Shown: positions 44,826 through 63,896, numbered from the stretch's first letter. The stretch: 64,000 nt of DNA from Leptospira interrogans (GCF_900156205.1 NZ_FTNA01000013.1:1-64000); one strand, 5' to 3'. Notes: generated by a model from the sequence alone, not told the origin. Made by a program: numbers and translations.

Positions 44826-47264
44826 TTACTCATGTTCGTATAAATACGATTCCTCATGCAGTTCCGGAAAAACGGAGTCTAATTTTAATTTTTTGATTTT
44901 TTCTCGCATCTTTTCTTCAAAGAACCACGTAAAATAAAACCCTCTACAGGAATAGTCGGAAAAATTCTGGGATCGTAATAAGGATATTAGGTTTTTAGAA
45001 TCGGAGTTCATAATCTTTGCGACTGCACAACTGGTTCTGTAAGTATATCCGTCCATTCCAGAGTTCTCTACAATGTGATCTTCGTCTAAAGAACGAACTT
45101 TGAGAGAAAATCCCTTTTTCAAAAGAATCTCTAAAAAAGATAGATCGTAGGTTACTTTGACGGGCTTGTTCAAATACCTCTCAATCTTGATTTCACGAAG
45201 CAGAGGAGATTTTCGAAGAGAGTTGTATTCTTCCAAAAGATACGAAAGAATTTTTGAATCTCCTTTTGCCAGTTTTAACTCTTCCACATCGATCACCGCT
45301 CCCTGATCGAGTAGTTTTTGGATTTCAGTTTTATTCTTTGCTAAAATTGCTTTTTGGAGCGAGGCTTTTCGTTCGTCTTTCGCTCCGAAAGAGAGAAGAA
45401 GTTTTTCTAAATTTTTCAGTCCATATTTTCTCGTAGCGTCCAATGCGGTTGTACTGTCGCTCCAGCGATGTTGCGAGTAAACATAACAATTGGGACTGGC
45501 CCCCATTTTAAGAAGGATGGAAATTCTTCTTAAACTTCGTTCACGTGTTTTGGGATCTTTAGACTCGCTTTCATCTGGTATCTCCGAGCAAAGAGGGGAG
45601 TAATCAATCCAATCGCCTTTTCCTGGATTTGCACCAATCGAATGAAGTAACTGATATAGCTTCTGTTCCTCTTTTACATCTTCACAACGAACATTATAAA
45701 AATGTTTCGAAAAACCTTTCGGGCCTGTGAGTTGCCAAAGAGATGGTTGAGAGGGTAATTTTTCAAGCAAATCCGATCTGCACTCATTCAAGGCGAAATT
45801 GATCTTAACATGACTATCTATCGTTCTCAAAGAAGAACCAATCAGCTCGATTTTTTTTCCTTTTTGAATCGAACGAAGCCAAAGTTTCAATTCTTCCGGA
45901 TCCTTCGGAATCCCTTCACGATCATATATGTCGAATTGCCAATAGCTAACCGGCGGTATCGGATATCGGTTCGCTAATGATTTCATCAGTTTTGGATCGC
46001 TTTCGAAATCAAATACCGTTAACCAGAGATTTGATTCCAACCATTCCAAAGCCGGTAGTGTGGGTTGGTTCAGAAACGATTCTAAAATCGTACGAATTGT
46101 AGTACTGTTGTCGTTTTCGTAGTTTATTAGAAAAATTGCATGGAAAGCGGTGCTCGGATTTTTATCATTGAGGTTTAAAAGAAAACGATCGATTTGGTTC
46201 CAATCTTCTTGTTTTTTGAATTTCTGAAGTTCATAGTATTGAAAAGGAGTCAGTCCGAAACGATTCGAGCGGTTGAGATCGATTTGGTTTGTCTTGCAGT
46301 ATTGGAAAAAAAACTCGGAAAAATCATTACTATTATTGTCATCGTTTAAATCGCCTAACAATAAAAAAAGAGCGGTCCTCCCATCTTTATACTCTCTATC
46401 AAGAGGAGTTCCTTGTTCAATCAAATAGATAGTAATTGCTTTGATATCCTTTGAGGTTAAATGACGACTATATGTGTCTGACGTTATGGTCCCGAGCTCT
46501 TGTTGAAAACCTAAAAGATGATACAACGCGTCTCTTCCGTGTTTGTCTACGGAAGAAACGGAAACATTCTTTTCCATGAAGAATCGAATTGCGTCTAAAT
46601 TTTTACATCGGATCGCATGCATCAAAGGAGTTACCCCGCTAATGGTAGGGGCTTCTATCGTAGATCCAGAGTTTACTAAGAATTCTATAAATTCTCGATT
46701 GCACCCTGCCACTGCGGTATAAATCGGTAAAAATCCTTTTTTTGTAGGTCGATTGAAATCCACTCCGGCGTTTTTTAATAATTTTAAGATAGGAAGAGAA
46801 CAAAGATCTGCCGCTAAAACCGCAGGGCTGATTCCGGATTTTGTTTCTAAATACGGGTCTGCCTTGGCGTCTAACAATGCTAATACGGATTCCAAACTTA
46901 AACCGTAGACTGCGGTAATGAGAGGAGTTTCTCCCCGATCATCCGAAAGATTCGGATCGGCGCCTTTACCCAAAAGGAATCGTACAAAGGATACGTCGTT
47001 GTTAAAGACCGCTTTGTGAAGGGGTGTTTCTCCTAAGAAAAATTGTCTTGGATCTTTGGCATGAATGGACGCTCCTTGTTTCAAAGCCTTTTGTGCGAGT
47101 CTTTGATTTCCGCTGATGGCTGCGGAAAGAATCTTTCGATCTGCCTTGGATATGGATTTTCCGAAAACCTCTGAGGAAAATAAAATTAGAAAGATCGAAA
47201 GTAGGAAACATAGACTTTCATTTAGAAATTTATTTTTATACAAAAGACTTATGAAAGATGACAT
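44826..47264 (-). CDS. Exported ankyrin-repeat protein
   Basis: 812 residues. The N-terminus carries a hydrophobic signal segment (about 15-36, LCFLLSIFLILFSSEVFG). Ankyrin repeats run from about residue 45: GETPLHKAVFNNDVSFVRFL, then LGKGADPNLSDDRGETPLIT, KKGFLPIYTAVAGCNREFIE and GVTPLMHAIRCKN. The middle (about 350-560) is less regular, and another ankyrin block appears towards the C-terminus (LLSFGAKDERKASLQKAILA). Such repeats mediate protein contacts; a periplasmic or surface role is inferred from the signal. It is monocistronic, with a family-2 repeat directly after its stop. Confidence 0.85.
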   Translation of the reverse strand: MSSFISLLYKNKFLNESLCFLLSIFLILFSSEVFGKSISKADRKILSAAISGNQRLAQKALKQGASIHAKDPRQFFLGETPLHKAVFNNDVSFVRFLLGKGADPNLSDDRGETPLITAVYGLSLESVLALLDAKADPYLETKSGISPAVLAADLCSLPILKLLKNAGVDFNRPTKKGFLPIYTAVAGCNREFIEFLVNSGSTIEAPTISGVTPLMHAIRCKNLDAIRFFMEKNVSVSSVDKHGRDALYHLLGFQQELGTITSDTYSRHLTSKDIKAITIYLIEQGTPLDREYKDGRTALFLLLGDLNDDNNSNDFSEFFFQYCKTNQIDLNRSNRFGLTPFQYYELQKFKKQEDWNQIDRFLLNLNDKNPSTAFHAIFLINYENDNSTTIRTILESFLNQPTLPALEWLESNLWLTVFDFESDPKLMKSLANRYPIPPVSYWQFDIYDREGIPKDPEELKLWLRSIQKGKKIELIGSSLRTIDSHVKINFALNECRSDLLEKLPSQPSLWQLTGPKGFSKHFYNVRCEDVKEEQKLYQLLHSIGANPGKGDWIDYSPLCSEIPDESESKDPKTRERSLRRISILLKMGASPNCYVYSQHRWSDSTTALDATRKYGLKNLEKLLLSFGAKDERKASLQKAILAKNKTEIQKLLDQGAVIDVEELKLAKGDSKILSYLLEEYNSLRKSPLLREIKIERYLNKPVKVTYDLSFLEILLKKGFSLKVRSLDEDHIVENSGMDGYTYRTSCAVAKIMNSDSKNLISLLRSQNFSDYSCRGFYFTWFFEEKMREKIKKLKLDSVFPELHEESYLYEHE

Positions 47265-47833
47265 AATATTGTTGTCGGTAGGATTGATAAAACATTATAT
47301 CTAAATTTAAAAACAAAGGGAATGTTCGTTTATCAAACGAGAAAAACATTTGGCTGAAACAAGCGCAAAACCGTTTCTATGAAATAAAATTGTAGTGGAT
47401 TTCAATTTGGAAGTTCTATCGCGTGCGATGGAAAACTCATTCGTTGCAAATTTGCACTTCGTATGAGTTCCCACATTTCAAAATCTTACAGAAAAACTTT
47501 CTTGCAAACCTAATTTCTAACAGCTTATCCATTCATCCCTAAAACGTAGTAGTTCCCACATTTTACAGAAATTGGCCGTCTGTAGACGTAAAAAAAGGAT
47601 GCGATTGTGGGAACTCCTACGATAAGGTTTTATTAGAGAAGAGTCAAAGTGATTTGAAATAAGGAACCGAAAACAAAAAAATTGAATCAACCGAGATTGT
47701 TTAAGGGTAGAGAACGGCGAATTAAAAAAGACTTCAATTTTTTAAGAGTTTTTATAAAGGCTGCATAACGGTGCTTTGGAAAAAATTTTTTTCCTGAATT
47801 GATACAAATTAAACCGCTGGTTTCATAAAAAAT
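47265..47833. other. Spacer upstream of smpB with dispersed repeat
   Basis: Bases 47540-47630 (GTAGTTCCCACATTTTACAG, GGCCGTCTGTAGACGTAAAA, GTGGGAACTCCTAC) recur at 52300-52390. I see no gene, and no tmRNA gene near smpB. Confidence 0.5.
47540..47630. repeat. Dispersed repeat shared with 52300-52390
   Basis: Both copies run from a GAGTTCCCACA/GTAGTTCCCACA start through a TTTACA..AAATCGGCC/AAATTGGCC block and an AGACATAAAAAAAG/AGACGTAAAAAAAG block to GGAACTCCTA. The two ends are roughly inverse (GTTCCCACA / TGTGGGAAC), so the element is palindromic in outline. Confidence 0.55.
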
Positions 47834-48316
47834 ATGGTAAAGAAAAAAGAAGAATCTGGGCATTCCCCGCTAGTCAATAAAAAGGCAAAGTTCAACTTCG
47901 AATTAATTTCATTTCTAGAGGCGGGGATCGTATTGTCCGGATCCGAAGTTAAAAGTCTACGTGATAAAAAAGGAAATCTAACAGACGCATTTGCGAAGAT
48001 CAAAAATGGAGAAGTGTTTTTAGAAAATTTTTCTATTGCTCCCTATAAAAACGGAGGGTATGCAAATCATCCAGAAATCAGACCTAGAAAGCTTTTATTA
48101 CATAAGAAGGAAATTGAAAAGTTAGAACGTCAAGTAAAGGAGAAGGGTTTGGTTTTAGTTGCCACTAAAGTTTATTTTAAAAATAATCTTAGGGTCAAAG
48201 TGGAAATTGCAGTAGGTAAGCCTAAAAAGTTACACGATAAACGGGACGATTTACAAAAAAAAGACGCTCAACAAGAAATTGCACGCGCATTGAAATCATC
48301 CAATCGTTATCAATGA
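47834..48316 (+). CDS. smpB: SsrA-binding protein SmpB
   Basis: SmpB delivers tmRNA to stalled ribosomes for trans-translation. The 160-residue length is normal. Motifs: [48 protein letters not shown] and [32 protein letters not shown] follows, and the C-terminal tail is basic as usual ([20 protein letters not shown]). The ATG lacks a clear Shine-Dalgarno. It begins the smpB-der-plsY run; der follows after 24 bases. The ssrA gene is not visible in the window. Confidence 0.96.
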
Positions 48317-48340
48317 ACGACCGCAAAAATTAGGATTAAG

Positions 48341-51232
<2,892 letters not shown>

Positions 51233-51320
51233 AAATGGATTTGAATTTGAATAATATTCGATTTTGCTTTACAAGGTTTTAAATTTAGTGTTCAGTTGAA
51301 TAAAAAGGAAATTCGCAGTC

Positions 51321-51533
51321 ATGCTTAAAGAAATTAACTTCGCACTTCAGAGTTCTACCGGGGCCAGACAATTTTCAAAGTCCGAATTTACGATTCGGAA
51401 CATGCCGGATCGTTTACATCCACTTTCCGAGTTGGAAAACGTAAACTCGGGAGCAAGAAATATTGCTAAGGTAGGGGTTAATACGGATGATCAGGCGGTT
51501 CGTCGTGGTTATCTGATTGATTTAAATGCTTGA
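51321..51533 (+). CDS. Small hypothetical protein
   Basis: 70 residues, no signal or membrane segment. It contains SGARNIAKVGVNTDDQAVRR, and the ATG has AAGGA about 10 bases upstream. Codon usage looks like a real gene. I do not recognise it. It follows the plsY-linked gene by 88 bases on the same strand and may belong to that transcript. Confidence 0.6.
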   Translation: MLKEINFALQSSTGARQFSKSEFTIRNMPDRLHPLSELENVNSGARNIAKVGVNTDDQAVRRGYLIDLNA

Positions 51534-52299
51534 TTGGTTAATTTTTTCAAATCCAATCGTTAAAGGAAATTTGCCACTAGGTTTATAACAAAAACAAAGT
51601 AATCTTATATTTATAGTGGTTAGTCTGAGGACAATAGGGCCTCTTATTGTCCAAAAAATCTTCTTCCAGTTAAATTTTTGCATTCAATTGCCGTTTGGCG
51701 TATCACAAAATAAAAAAACTATTTTATATAGTTTTATAAATTTATCCTTAGTCTTTTGTTACCACTGATCCTTATAAAATTGAGTATCTTAAATTTTTAT
51801 CAAGACTCTATTCAAAACAAATAAAGCGGAAGAGACGGTAGTCATTTTCCTTATCAAATTTCTGTCTTCTATGGCAAGGATCGCAGGGCTCATTCATTTT
51901 TTCTTGTAGGTTTATGTATCTTATTTTCGCTTTTCCTAATTGTAGTTTGGATCCTATATATTTTGAGAATTTTATTCTAAGTTCTATATAAGAAAATTGA
52001 AAAGAACCTTTCTAAAAAGAATAAGAGTAAAATAGAATTTGTTATTTATCGAATTTGCCAAGCAATGACACAGGAATTTTTTCTAAATTGTGGGAACTCT
52101 TACAAATTCAAAAAATTTACTGTTTTTAACAGCTCATTTTTAAATTACAATATCTGATAATTTTTAGTAGCTCACTTGCGTTTTTAGAGTTCGTTTTAAA
52201 GCCTGAAAAAACTTATCATAAATCTTCAAATCAAATGTGGTAGTTCCCGCAGATTAAGTCTCTTTGTCGGTAGAATTTTGAGTTTATCTTTTACTGTTG

Positions 52300-52390
52300 A
52301 AGTTTCTGTGTAGAGTTCCCACAAATTTTACAAAAATCGGCCATCTATAGACATAAAAAAAGAATAAGATTCTAGGAACTCCTATGAACG
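52300..52390. repeat. Dispersed repeat shared with 47540-47630
   Basis: GTAGAGTTCCCACAAATTTT, AAAATCGGCCATCTATAGAC, then GGAACTCCTATGAACG, co-linear with the 47540 copy. Confidence 0.55.
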
Positions 52391-52497
52391 TTTAAGAACA
52401 ATGGAGATTGTTCGAACACCACCAATATGACGATTTCTGTGGGAACTACTACGTTTTATAATGAACTTACTAAAATGATTATAACTGATTTCTTTTA

Positions 52498-52828
52498 ACG
52501 CGAGTTTGGGGTAAGAAAAAATTTTCTAAAAGTATGAGTTCCTACAATTTAAGAATTTGTTCGTAAAATCGCGATTTGCATAGCTTAATACGTCGCTTAG
52601 AAACCGTTTATCATTTTATAATTATCTTTTTTAGAATTTGATTTTTATAGTAGTTCCCACGTTTTAAGATTGTTTCGGATAATCATGTGATTTCTCAAAC
52701 TCAGGCTGGGGAATTGTTTAAATTCTAAATAGAAATGAGTGGTAGTTCCCACATTTAAAAAATTGAACTGTAAAGTTCAGATTTAAACTTTTTTCAGAAT
52801 CATAGGTTCTTTACGTAGAACTCATGTT
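52498..52828. repeat. Family-2 terminal-inverted-repeat element, copy 4 (enlarged)
   Basis: Left end AACGCGAGTTTGGGGTAAG, right end ACGTAGAACTCATGTT. It shares GAAAAAATTTTCTAAAAGTA and GTGGTAGTTCCCACATTTAA with copies 1 and 3. At 331 bases it is nearly twice as long, so other sequence appears to have been inserted in its middle. Confidence 0.6.
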
Positions 52829-52904
52829 CTTTTAAGATTTTTGGACAACTTCAAAAATAGAAATTATCAATTTTGATACAAATCCGCAGTTTAACACAAA
52901 AATT

Positions 52905-53003
52905 TGAGAACTCAATTTTATATCTAACATCAGCAAACGGTATTATCCGTTCACTTAATAATGGATAAAGAACAAAAGAAAATTAACTTTTTAATAATTC
53001 TAA
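52905..53003. repeat. Family-1 mini-element (copy H, decayed)
   Basis: Only the interior (GTATTATCCGTTCACTTAAT, ATGGATAAAGAACAAAAGAA) and the right end TAATAATTCTAATAT are recognisable. It matches the reverse complement of copy F. Confidence 0.5.
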
Positions 53004-53089
53004 TATAGAAATAGGCTACATTTTTTGCAGAAAAATTAAACTATAAAAAAAAGGATTTAAGTTAATTATACTTTACTAATATTATTTTT

Positions 53090-54939
<1,850 letters not shown>

Positions 54940-55009
54940 ATTCCCTGCCCAAATCTGGTCAATTGGAAACATTTTCCGGAACATCCGGAAATGAAAAAAC
55001 ATAAAAACT

Positions 55010-57784
<2,775 letters not shown>

Positions 57785-57906
57785 AGTTCGTTTTTATTTT
57801 TTGGGATCGTTTTGTTTCTATAAGTTTATGCTAAAACATCCCAAGAAAATTCCAGGCTAATTTTTAGATAACGTGGTTTCTGTGTTTAATACTTGTTATA
57901 CGGAAC

Positions 57907-58437
57907 TTATGAAGTTAAATAGTAAGGATATCTGTTTGTCATTGGGTTTGGTTCGAGTTTTAGTTCTCTCGAAATGAGATTTTGTCTCCTGTCAATCTTC
58001 CAAGTCATTTTGTAAGTCCAGTGAAAGCTAGGAACTCCTAGGTTCCAAGTTTTCACAAAAAAATTCTCCTCTTCACCAAGCTCTTCCAACCAGAGCATAT
58101 AGTTAAAAAGATAACACCTCGAAACACCATGAGCCGCAGCCAACACACCCAAAGTCGACCAAACCCCGGTATGAACCCGAATACTAAACTTTTTCATCTT
58201 ACCAACGCCCCGATTGTATTTGATTTTACCCGCCTTATAATGAAGACGTTTCATAGAAGCGATCTGTTTAGAATATTTTCTCAATAAAAAGGGAAGTTTG
58301 TCCCGAAGGGATTTTCTTTCTTGAGCATTTAAACGATTCCAATAAACATCTGGAACCAAAAGAGAATCTGTACCAACAGCATTTTCTACTAAAGCAGACT
58401 CAATTTTTTGACCGTCATCGAATAAAAGAATATCCAT
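57907..58437 (-). CDS. DUF1564 family protein, second copy
   Basis: 176 residues. It aligns along its length with the protein at 43860: MDILLFDDGQKIES/MGKIFFDTDQKIQS at the start, LPFLLRKYSKQIASMKRLHY and KAGKIKYNRGVGKMKKFSIR in the middle, then LAAAHGVSRCYLFNYMLWLE. Aromatic-rich PSFHWTYKMTWKIDRRQN follows. It is a Leptospira-restricted family of unknown function. It is transcribed leftwards, with a family-2 element starting 77 bases upstream of its ATG. It is convergent with smc. Confidence 0.87.
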   Translation of the reverse strand: MDILLFDDGQKIESALVENAVGTDSLLVPDVYWNRLNAQERKSLRDKLPFLLRKYSKQIASMKRLHYKAGKIKYNRGVGKMKKFSIRVHTGVWSTLGVLAAAHGVSRCYLFNYMLWLEELGEEENFFVKTWNLGVPSFHWTYKMTWKIDRRQNLISRELKLEPNPMTNRYPYYLTS

Positions 58438-58514
58438 ACAAGAAACGGTTCTTCGACCTTTCTAAACGGGGCGATTTATAGAAAAAAAAATTTTAAAAGA
58501 AAACAAAATATTTT

Positions 58515-58690
58515 AACGTGAGTTTGGTGGCCCAGAAAATCTGGGCGAATAAAAACCCAATGCAACGACTCTACTATGAGTGCGTTTAAGATAGATTGTA
58601 TAATACTACAATTTATTGACCAGAGCGAGAGGTCGGTCCGGCAATGTATTGGCAGCCATTCACTCATGTTTTTTATACCGAATTCACGTT
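58515..58690. repeat. Family-2 terminal-inverted-repeat element, copy 5
   Basis: Ends AACGTGAGTTTGGTGG and TACCGAATTCACGTT. The interior is unlike copies 1, 3 and 4: a GCCCAGAAAATCTGGGC hairpin (about 58530-58546), CAATTTATTGACC, and GAGCGAGAGGTCGGTCCGGC. Part of this interior resembles 39538-39640 in reverse complement. Confidence 0.62.
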
Positions 58691-58705
58691 ATTAAAGAGC
58701 TTATC

Positions 58706-58875
58706 CAAAAACCGTCCAATGTGGGGAACTATTGCGAAAATTTAACGATTATAAGAACTACTCGAAAGTTCGCAAATTTGTCAAATGCGACTTAGTTTGT
58801 AGGAACTACTGCATTTTATTAAAAATTTCTAAAGAATTATCGTGTAAAATTTTTTGAGGTTTGGGGACAAGCTCA
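58706..58875. repeat. Dispersed repeat R3, copy c
   Basis: The most complete copy: AAAACCGTCCAATGTGGGGA, ACTACTCGAAAGTTCGCAAA, TTTGTAGGAACTACTGCATT, TTTATTAAAAATTTCTAAAG and TTTGGGGACAAGCTC, in the same order as at 20205 and 39640. Confidence 0.62.
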
Positions 58876-58921
58876 AAGTGTAAACTATTAGATTCTTTAT
58901 TATATCGTTCTGAACCAGAAT

Positions 58922-58952
58922 AAAAAAAGAGCGAAAGGCTCCGCTCTTTTAA
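58922..58952 (-). terminator. Rho-independent terminator of the Cys-rich gene
   Basis: AAAAGAGCG and CGCTCTTTT form a 9-bp stem around an 8-base loop. On the minus strand the stem is followed by a run of T, 50 bases after the Cys-rich gene. Confidence 0.85.
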
Positions 58953-59001
58953 GAAAAATCAAAAACTTCTTATATTCTAAAAGTTTTATGAATTATCAAA
59001 T

Positions 59002-59292
59002 TTATTTTTTATTCGTGTTGTAAGTGCTTACGATACACTCGTTAAACGGTTTACATTGACTCTTATGATTTTCAAAACAAGCGGCAACAGCGGCGCTGTG
59101 TTTTTTACAGGAATTGAGGCAGCCGGTTTTCACTTTGTTTTTTTCTTCGGCGCTGAGTTTTCTAGGTGCGTTTTGATCCACACAGCCAGAATAAAAACCG
59201 CAAACTTCATTACAAGACGCGGATTGAGCAGATAGAGAACCTGCTAAAATTAGAAAAGAAAGAATTAATAGAAAGAAATGTTTCAACGTCAT
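59002..59292 (-). CDS. Small cysteine-rich exported protein
   Basis: 96 residues. An N-terminal signal peptide ([20 protein letters not shown], cleavage likely after about residue 22) is followed by eight cysteines in a short helical-looking domain: [43 protein letters not shown]. An even number of cysteines in an exported protein suggests four disulfides. The family is unknown to me; periplasmic or secreted location is inferred. It lies 16 bases from the tRNA-Met gene on the same strand and has its own terminator. Confidence 0.75.
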   Translation of the reverse strand: MTLKHFFLLILSFLILAGSLSAQSASCNEVCGFYSGCVDQNAPRKLSAEEKNKVKTGCLNSCKKHSAAVAACFENHKSQCKPFNECIVSTYNTNKK

Positions 59293-59293
59293 T

Positions 59294-59390
<97 letters not shown>

Positions 59391-59442
59391 GAGACCCGAT
59401 TCAATCGGTTCCAGTGCTATTTTTTTCGAGGGAATTGCACTG

Positions 59443-60738
59443 TCAAGGTTTCCTTCCGGCCTGAGATTTCCAAATTTCAAACAGAATTTTCCAAGCGGAG
59501 ACCGAAAAAGTCTCTGCTATTTTTTGATTTTCTAATTCTTTCTTTTCTTTCCATTTTTCCAAAAGTGAATTTGAAATTTCGATTTGAATCGATTTCCAGT
59601 CTTTTTGAACGTTTTCGTCTAAAGAAATCGTTAGTAATTCTTGAATCGACTTCAGACGATTCAAGAGTTCCGGAATTTCCGATTCTTCTAATTTTTTCTT
59701 TTTGTTTTCTAAAATAGAAAGAAAAATGTTTCTAGCCGTATCATATTCACTTTGAAGAATCGAATGAAAAAAAGATTCTTCTTCCCCTATATGTCTGGAA
59801 ATTCGGGAAGCAAATCTATGTTCGGTGAGTTCTCTCCAAGATTCATTTCTTTGGAAACTAGGAAAGGAAGTTGGAATTTGTAGATCCAAATTTAAATTCT
59901 CCCAAACATCCAAAAGTGTGGAATCTAAAACTAAAAATAAAAACGAAGGACTCAGCCAAGGTGGAACTGAGATCTCTAAATAGTAAAAATTTCCGTTTTT
60001 GTCTTTGATGAAATTAGGAGAATTTTCAAAGTCTATTGCGGAAATGATCGCACCAGAACGGGAAAACAAAGTAGGTATAATTTCTTTACTTTCGGAAAGA
60101 TCGATGAGTAGTTTAGAAAAATTGAATTTGATTTTTTCGGAAATGTTGGAGAATAGATAGATTGCAAAAAGACTTTGAACTCCGTTTAATTTAGGAGTGA
60201 CTAAAAAAAATCCTTCTTGTCTTTCGTATATCTTTTCCGTAAAATTTTCTGGGATTGGAAACTCTAATATTTTTTCCAGAGTTAAAATATCTTCGGATAA
60301 AATTTGAAATTCAAGTTTAAATACGGAAGTGCTCTTTATTTTTTGATTCTTTCTTTTACAAACCTGTTCAATGACTTCTTCGATTTTTGCAATTTTAGAA
60401 ATCACAGTGGATTGTTCGTTCGAAACAAATGGAAAGTAAAACGATTCCCCCCAAACATATGCTGGAAAAATTTTAGATGGAAACTTGGATGTAATTTCTC
60501 CAAGTCGAGAGATAGAACGGAAAAACGTCTTTTCGAACTTTTGAAATTGTACCTTATCAAAAATGGAATCTGGAAATTCGATCCAGTATTTTGCATTTTT
60601 TTCTTGAGCCCAGATTTTTAATTGAATCGAAAATTCTTTTAAAGCGGACGGGCTAGAATTTTCAAATAAAGACTCGAGTGTTTCTCGATCCAATCTTTGT
60701 TTTAATTCCGTTTCGGTTAGAAGATGAATTTGTCTCAT
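59443..60738 (-). CDS. Hypothetical protein divergent from glnA
   Basis: About 431 residues, soluble, rich in Phe, Glu, Lys and Ile. No motif that I recognise; the C-terminal third looks coiled-coil or helical (LENKKKKLEESEIPELLNRL). I chose the ATG at 60738 (MRQIHLLTETELKQRL), with GAGAAA just upstream. An open extension to 60960 would run into the glnA control region and reads like non-coding sequence. It shares the divergent control region with glnA, but nothing in it points to nitrogen metabolism. Confidence 0.65.
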   Translation of the reverse strand: MRQIHLLTETELKQRLDRETLESLFENSSPSALKEFSIQLKIWAQEKNAKYWIEFPDSIFDKVQFQKFEKTFFRSISRLGEITSKFPSKIFPAYVWGESFYFPFVSNEQSTVISKIAKIEEVIEQVCKRKNQKIKSTSVFKLEFQILSEDILTLEKILEFPIPENFTEKIYERQEGFFLVTPKLNGVQSLFAIYLFSNISEKIKFNFSKLLIDLSESKEIIPTLFSRSGAIISAIDFENSPNFIKDKNGNFYYLEISVPPWLSPSFLFLVLDSTLLDVWENLNLDLQIPTSFPSFQRNESWRELTEHRFASRISRHIGEEESFFHSILQSEYDTARNIFLSILENKKKKLEESEIPELLNRLKSIQELLTISLDENVQKDWKSIQIEISNSLLEKWKEKKELENQKIAETFSVSAWKILFEIWKSQAGRKP

Positions 60739-60758
60739 GAGTTTCTCAAATGCTGAAC

Positions 60759-60790
<32 letters not shown>

Positions 60791-60795
60791 GATGT

Positions 60796-60812
60796 TGTAC
60801 AAAATTTGTGCG
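60796..60812. promoter_or_regulatory. Possible NtrC-like enhancer half-palindrome
   Basis: TGTACAAAATTTGTGCG resembles the TGCAC-N7-GTGCA pattern bound by NtrC-type activators and lies about 165 bases upstream of the sigma-54 element, a usual distance. The match is imperfect. A second TTTGCACAAAAAGTGTAAA palindrome overlaps the -12 element. Confidence 0.3.
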
Positions 60813-60975
60813 AGTTGCCAATGGAACTGTAAAAACGATAAAATCTGCAACCGTAGTGTATTTTAGAGCTTGCCTGTCTTTCAAGGAATTTTACTTTGAT
60901 TCCGAATTCGATCTTAAAACGGAGTAAAAAGAGAGTTTCTCTCTTTTTCTTGAAAAACATCGAGTTTCAATTCAT

Positions 60976-60991
60976 TGGTACAATATTTGCA
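60976..60991 (+). promoter_or_regulatory. Sigma-54 (-24/-12) promoter of glnA
   Basis: TGGTACAATATTTGCA has GG and GC exactly ten bases apart and matches the TGGYAC-N5-TTGCA consensus. It lies about 70 bases upstream of the glnA ATG, which leaves room for a leader and AGGAG. sigma-54 control of glnA is well known in other bacteria. Confidence 0.72.
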
Positions 60992-61063
60992 CAAAAAGTG
61001 TAAACGACTCTACGCTTGAATTAGAGATTCATGATTATAATCGAAAACAATTAGGAGAACAGA

Positions 61064-62485
<1,422 letters not shown>

Positions 62486-62556
62486 TTCAAGTTAATTTTT
62501 AGGGCGGCTCTCTTTTGGGGAGTGTTCTTGGAAATTTTCAAATTGGAATGGAATTT

Positions 62557-62587
62557 AAAAAGCCCGGGTTTTCTCGGGCTTTTTTTG
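62557..62587 (+). terminator. Rho-independent terminator of glnA
   Basis: AAAAAGCCCG, loop, CGGGCTTTTTTT: a G+C-rich stem followed by a T run, about 70 bases after the glnA stop. Confidence 0.9.
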
Positions 62588-62814
62588 TTCCTGAGTGTGA
62601 TTTGAGGAAAATTTCCCATTCGAAAAAAATGGATTTAGAACAAGAATCGATTCACGAAGGAAATGCCACCCGAGCTTTGTCGTAACTGCGACGATCCACT
62701 GTAAAACATCGGGCCCAGAACACGCCCCATAGGAAGTGTTCTGTTGAGTTTTGGGCGCTCTACATAAACTCAATGTGTCGCTTCCTCCCATGTATCTTGT
62801 GTCAAGCCCTTCCG
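62588..62814. other. Non-coding flank of the IS110 remnant
   Basis: No gene. The part around 62700-62790 has CCCATAGGAAGTGTTCTGTT and AACTCAATGTGTCGCTTC; the first resembles CCCATAAGAAGTGTTTGTTT at about 17590 after hisG, and the second resembles the tandem unit at 39830 in reverse complement. It may be the rest of the insertion sequence's end. Confidence 0.4.
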
Positions 62815-63264
62815 CTATTTTTTGTCACAGCTTATCCAGTATCTCTGAATAATATTTGTCCATTTCACAAATATAGTATTATGATTTCTGAGTACAAGAA
62901 GTTTTGAGACCGGCTCCAAATCCCCACTTCGCAATAATCTCGCTAACTTGATCGAGTCTCTTTTATCCGTTTTGATTTTGTCCGAGTTTTGTATTGGGAT
63001 CTTTCCGGGTACTACCAGTGTGCAATTCTCCCCTAAAGACTTTAAATATCTGTAAAGCGGATAGCCCGTTACTCCTGCTTTGTAACAACAATGAATTTCG
63101 TTATATTCCGATTTGAGTCTGTTGATGAATTTTTTGATTTGCCCCTCATCATGTTTTATCTGTTGTTCTTTTACGATTTCATTTATTTTGCTCGTTAAAT
63201 ACGCGATACTGATTGTTTCTTTGTGAAAATCCGTTCCTACATATATTTTCCTTTTGACTTTAGT
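62815..63264 (-). pseudogene. IS110-family (IS1533-like) transposase, truncated and mutated
   Basis: The minus strand reads without stops for 149 codons: [20 protein letters not shown] at the start (first catalytic Asp), [20 protein letters not shown], then [20 protein letters not shown], the DEDD-type N-terminal domain of IS110 transposases. No start codon is present and the usual catalytic Glu of YEAG is Lys here. After GDLEPV the sequence leaves the family and soon stops, so the C-terminal half is missing. It is therefore inactive. IS1533 of this family is known from Leptospira; identity at subfamily level is inferred. Confidence 0.82.
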
Positions 63265-63296
63265 TCAGTCTGTCGGTTTTCTTGTTTTGCAGTAAC

Positions 63297-63839
<543 letters not shown>

Positions 63840-63896
63840 TAGGATATTTTTCAATGAATTTGAAACTATTTATAGTTATTAAGCTATATAATAAAG

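Larger units (their letters stand above)
51534..53089. other. 1.55-kb gene desert rich in repeats
   Basis: No supportable gene on either strand. It contains sequence like 120-240 (about 51645-51720), TGTGGGAACTCTTACAAATT (52089-52108), the 52300-52390 repeat, family-2 element copy 4 and a decayed family-1 element H. This is the densest cluster of spacer repeats in the window. Confidence 0.65.
58438..59001. other. Repeat-bearing spacer between DUF1564 and the Cys-rich gene
   Basis: Contains family-2 element copy 5, R3 copy c and a bidirectional-looking terminator. There is no supportable gene. Confidence 0.6.

Noticed and set aside
44699..44896. 65-codon ORF crossing the ankyrin gene's end
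   Set aside because: It lies mostly within family-2 element copy 3 and overlaps the real gene on the other strand.
47265..47833. tmRNA gene next to smpB
   Set aside because: No tRNA-Ala-like ends or tag reading frame could be found in the spacer.
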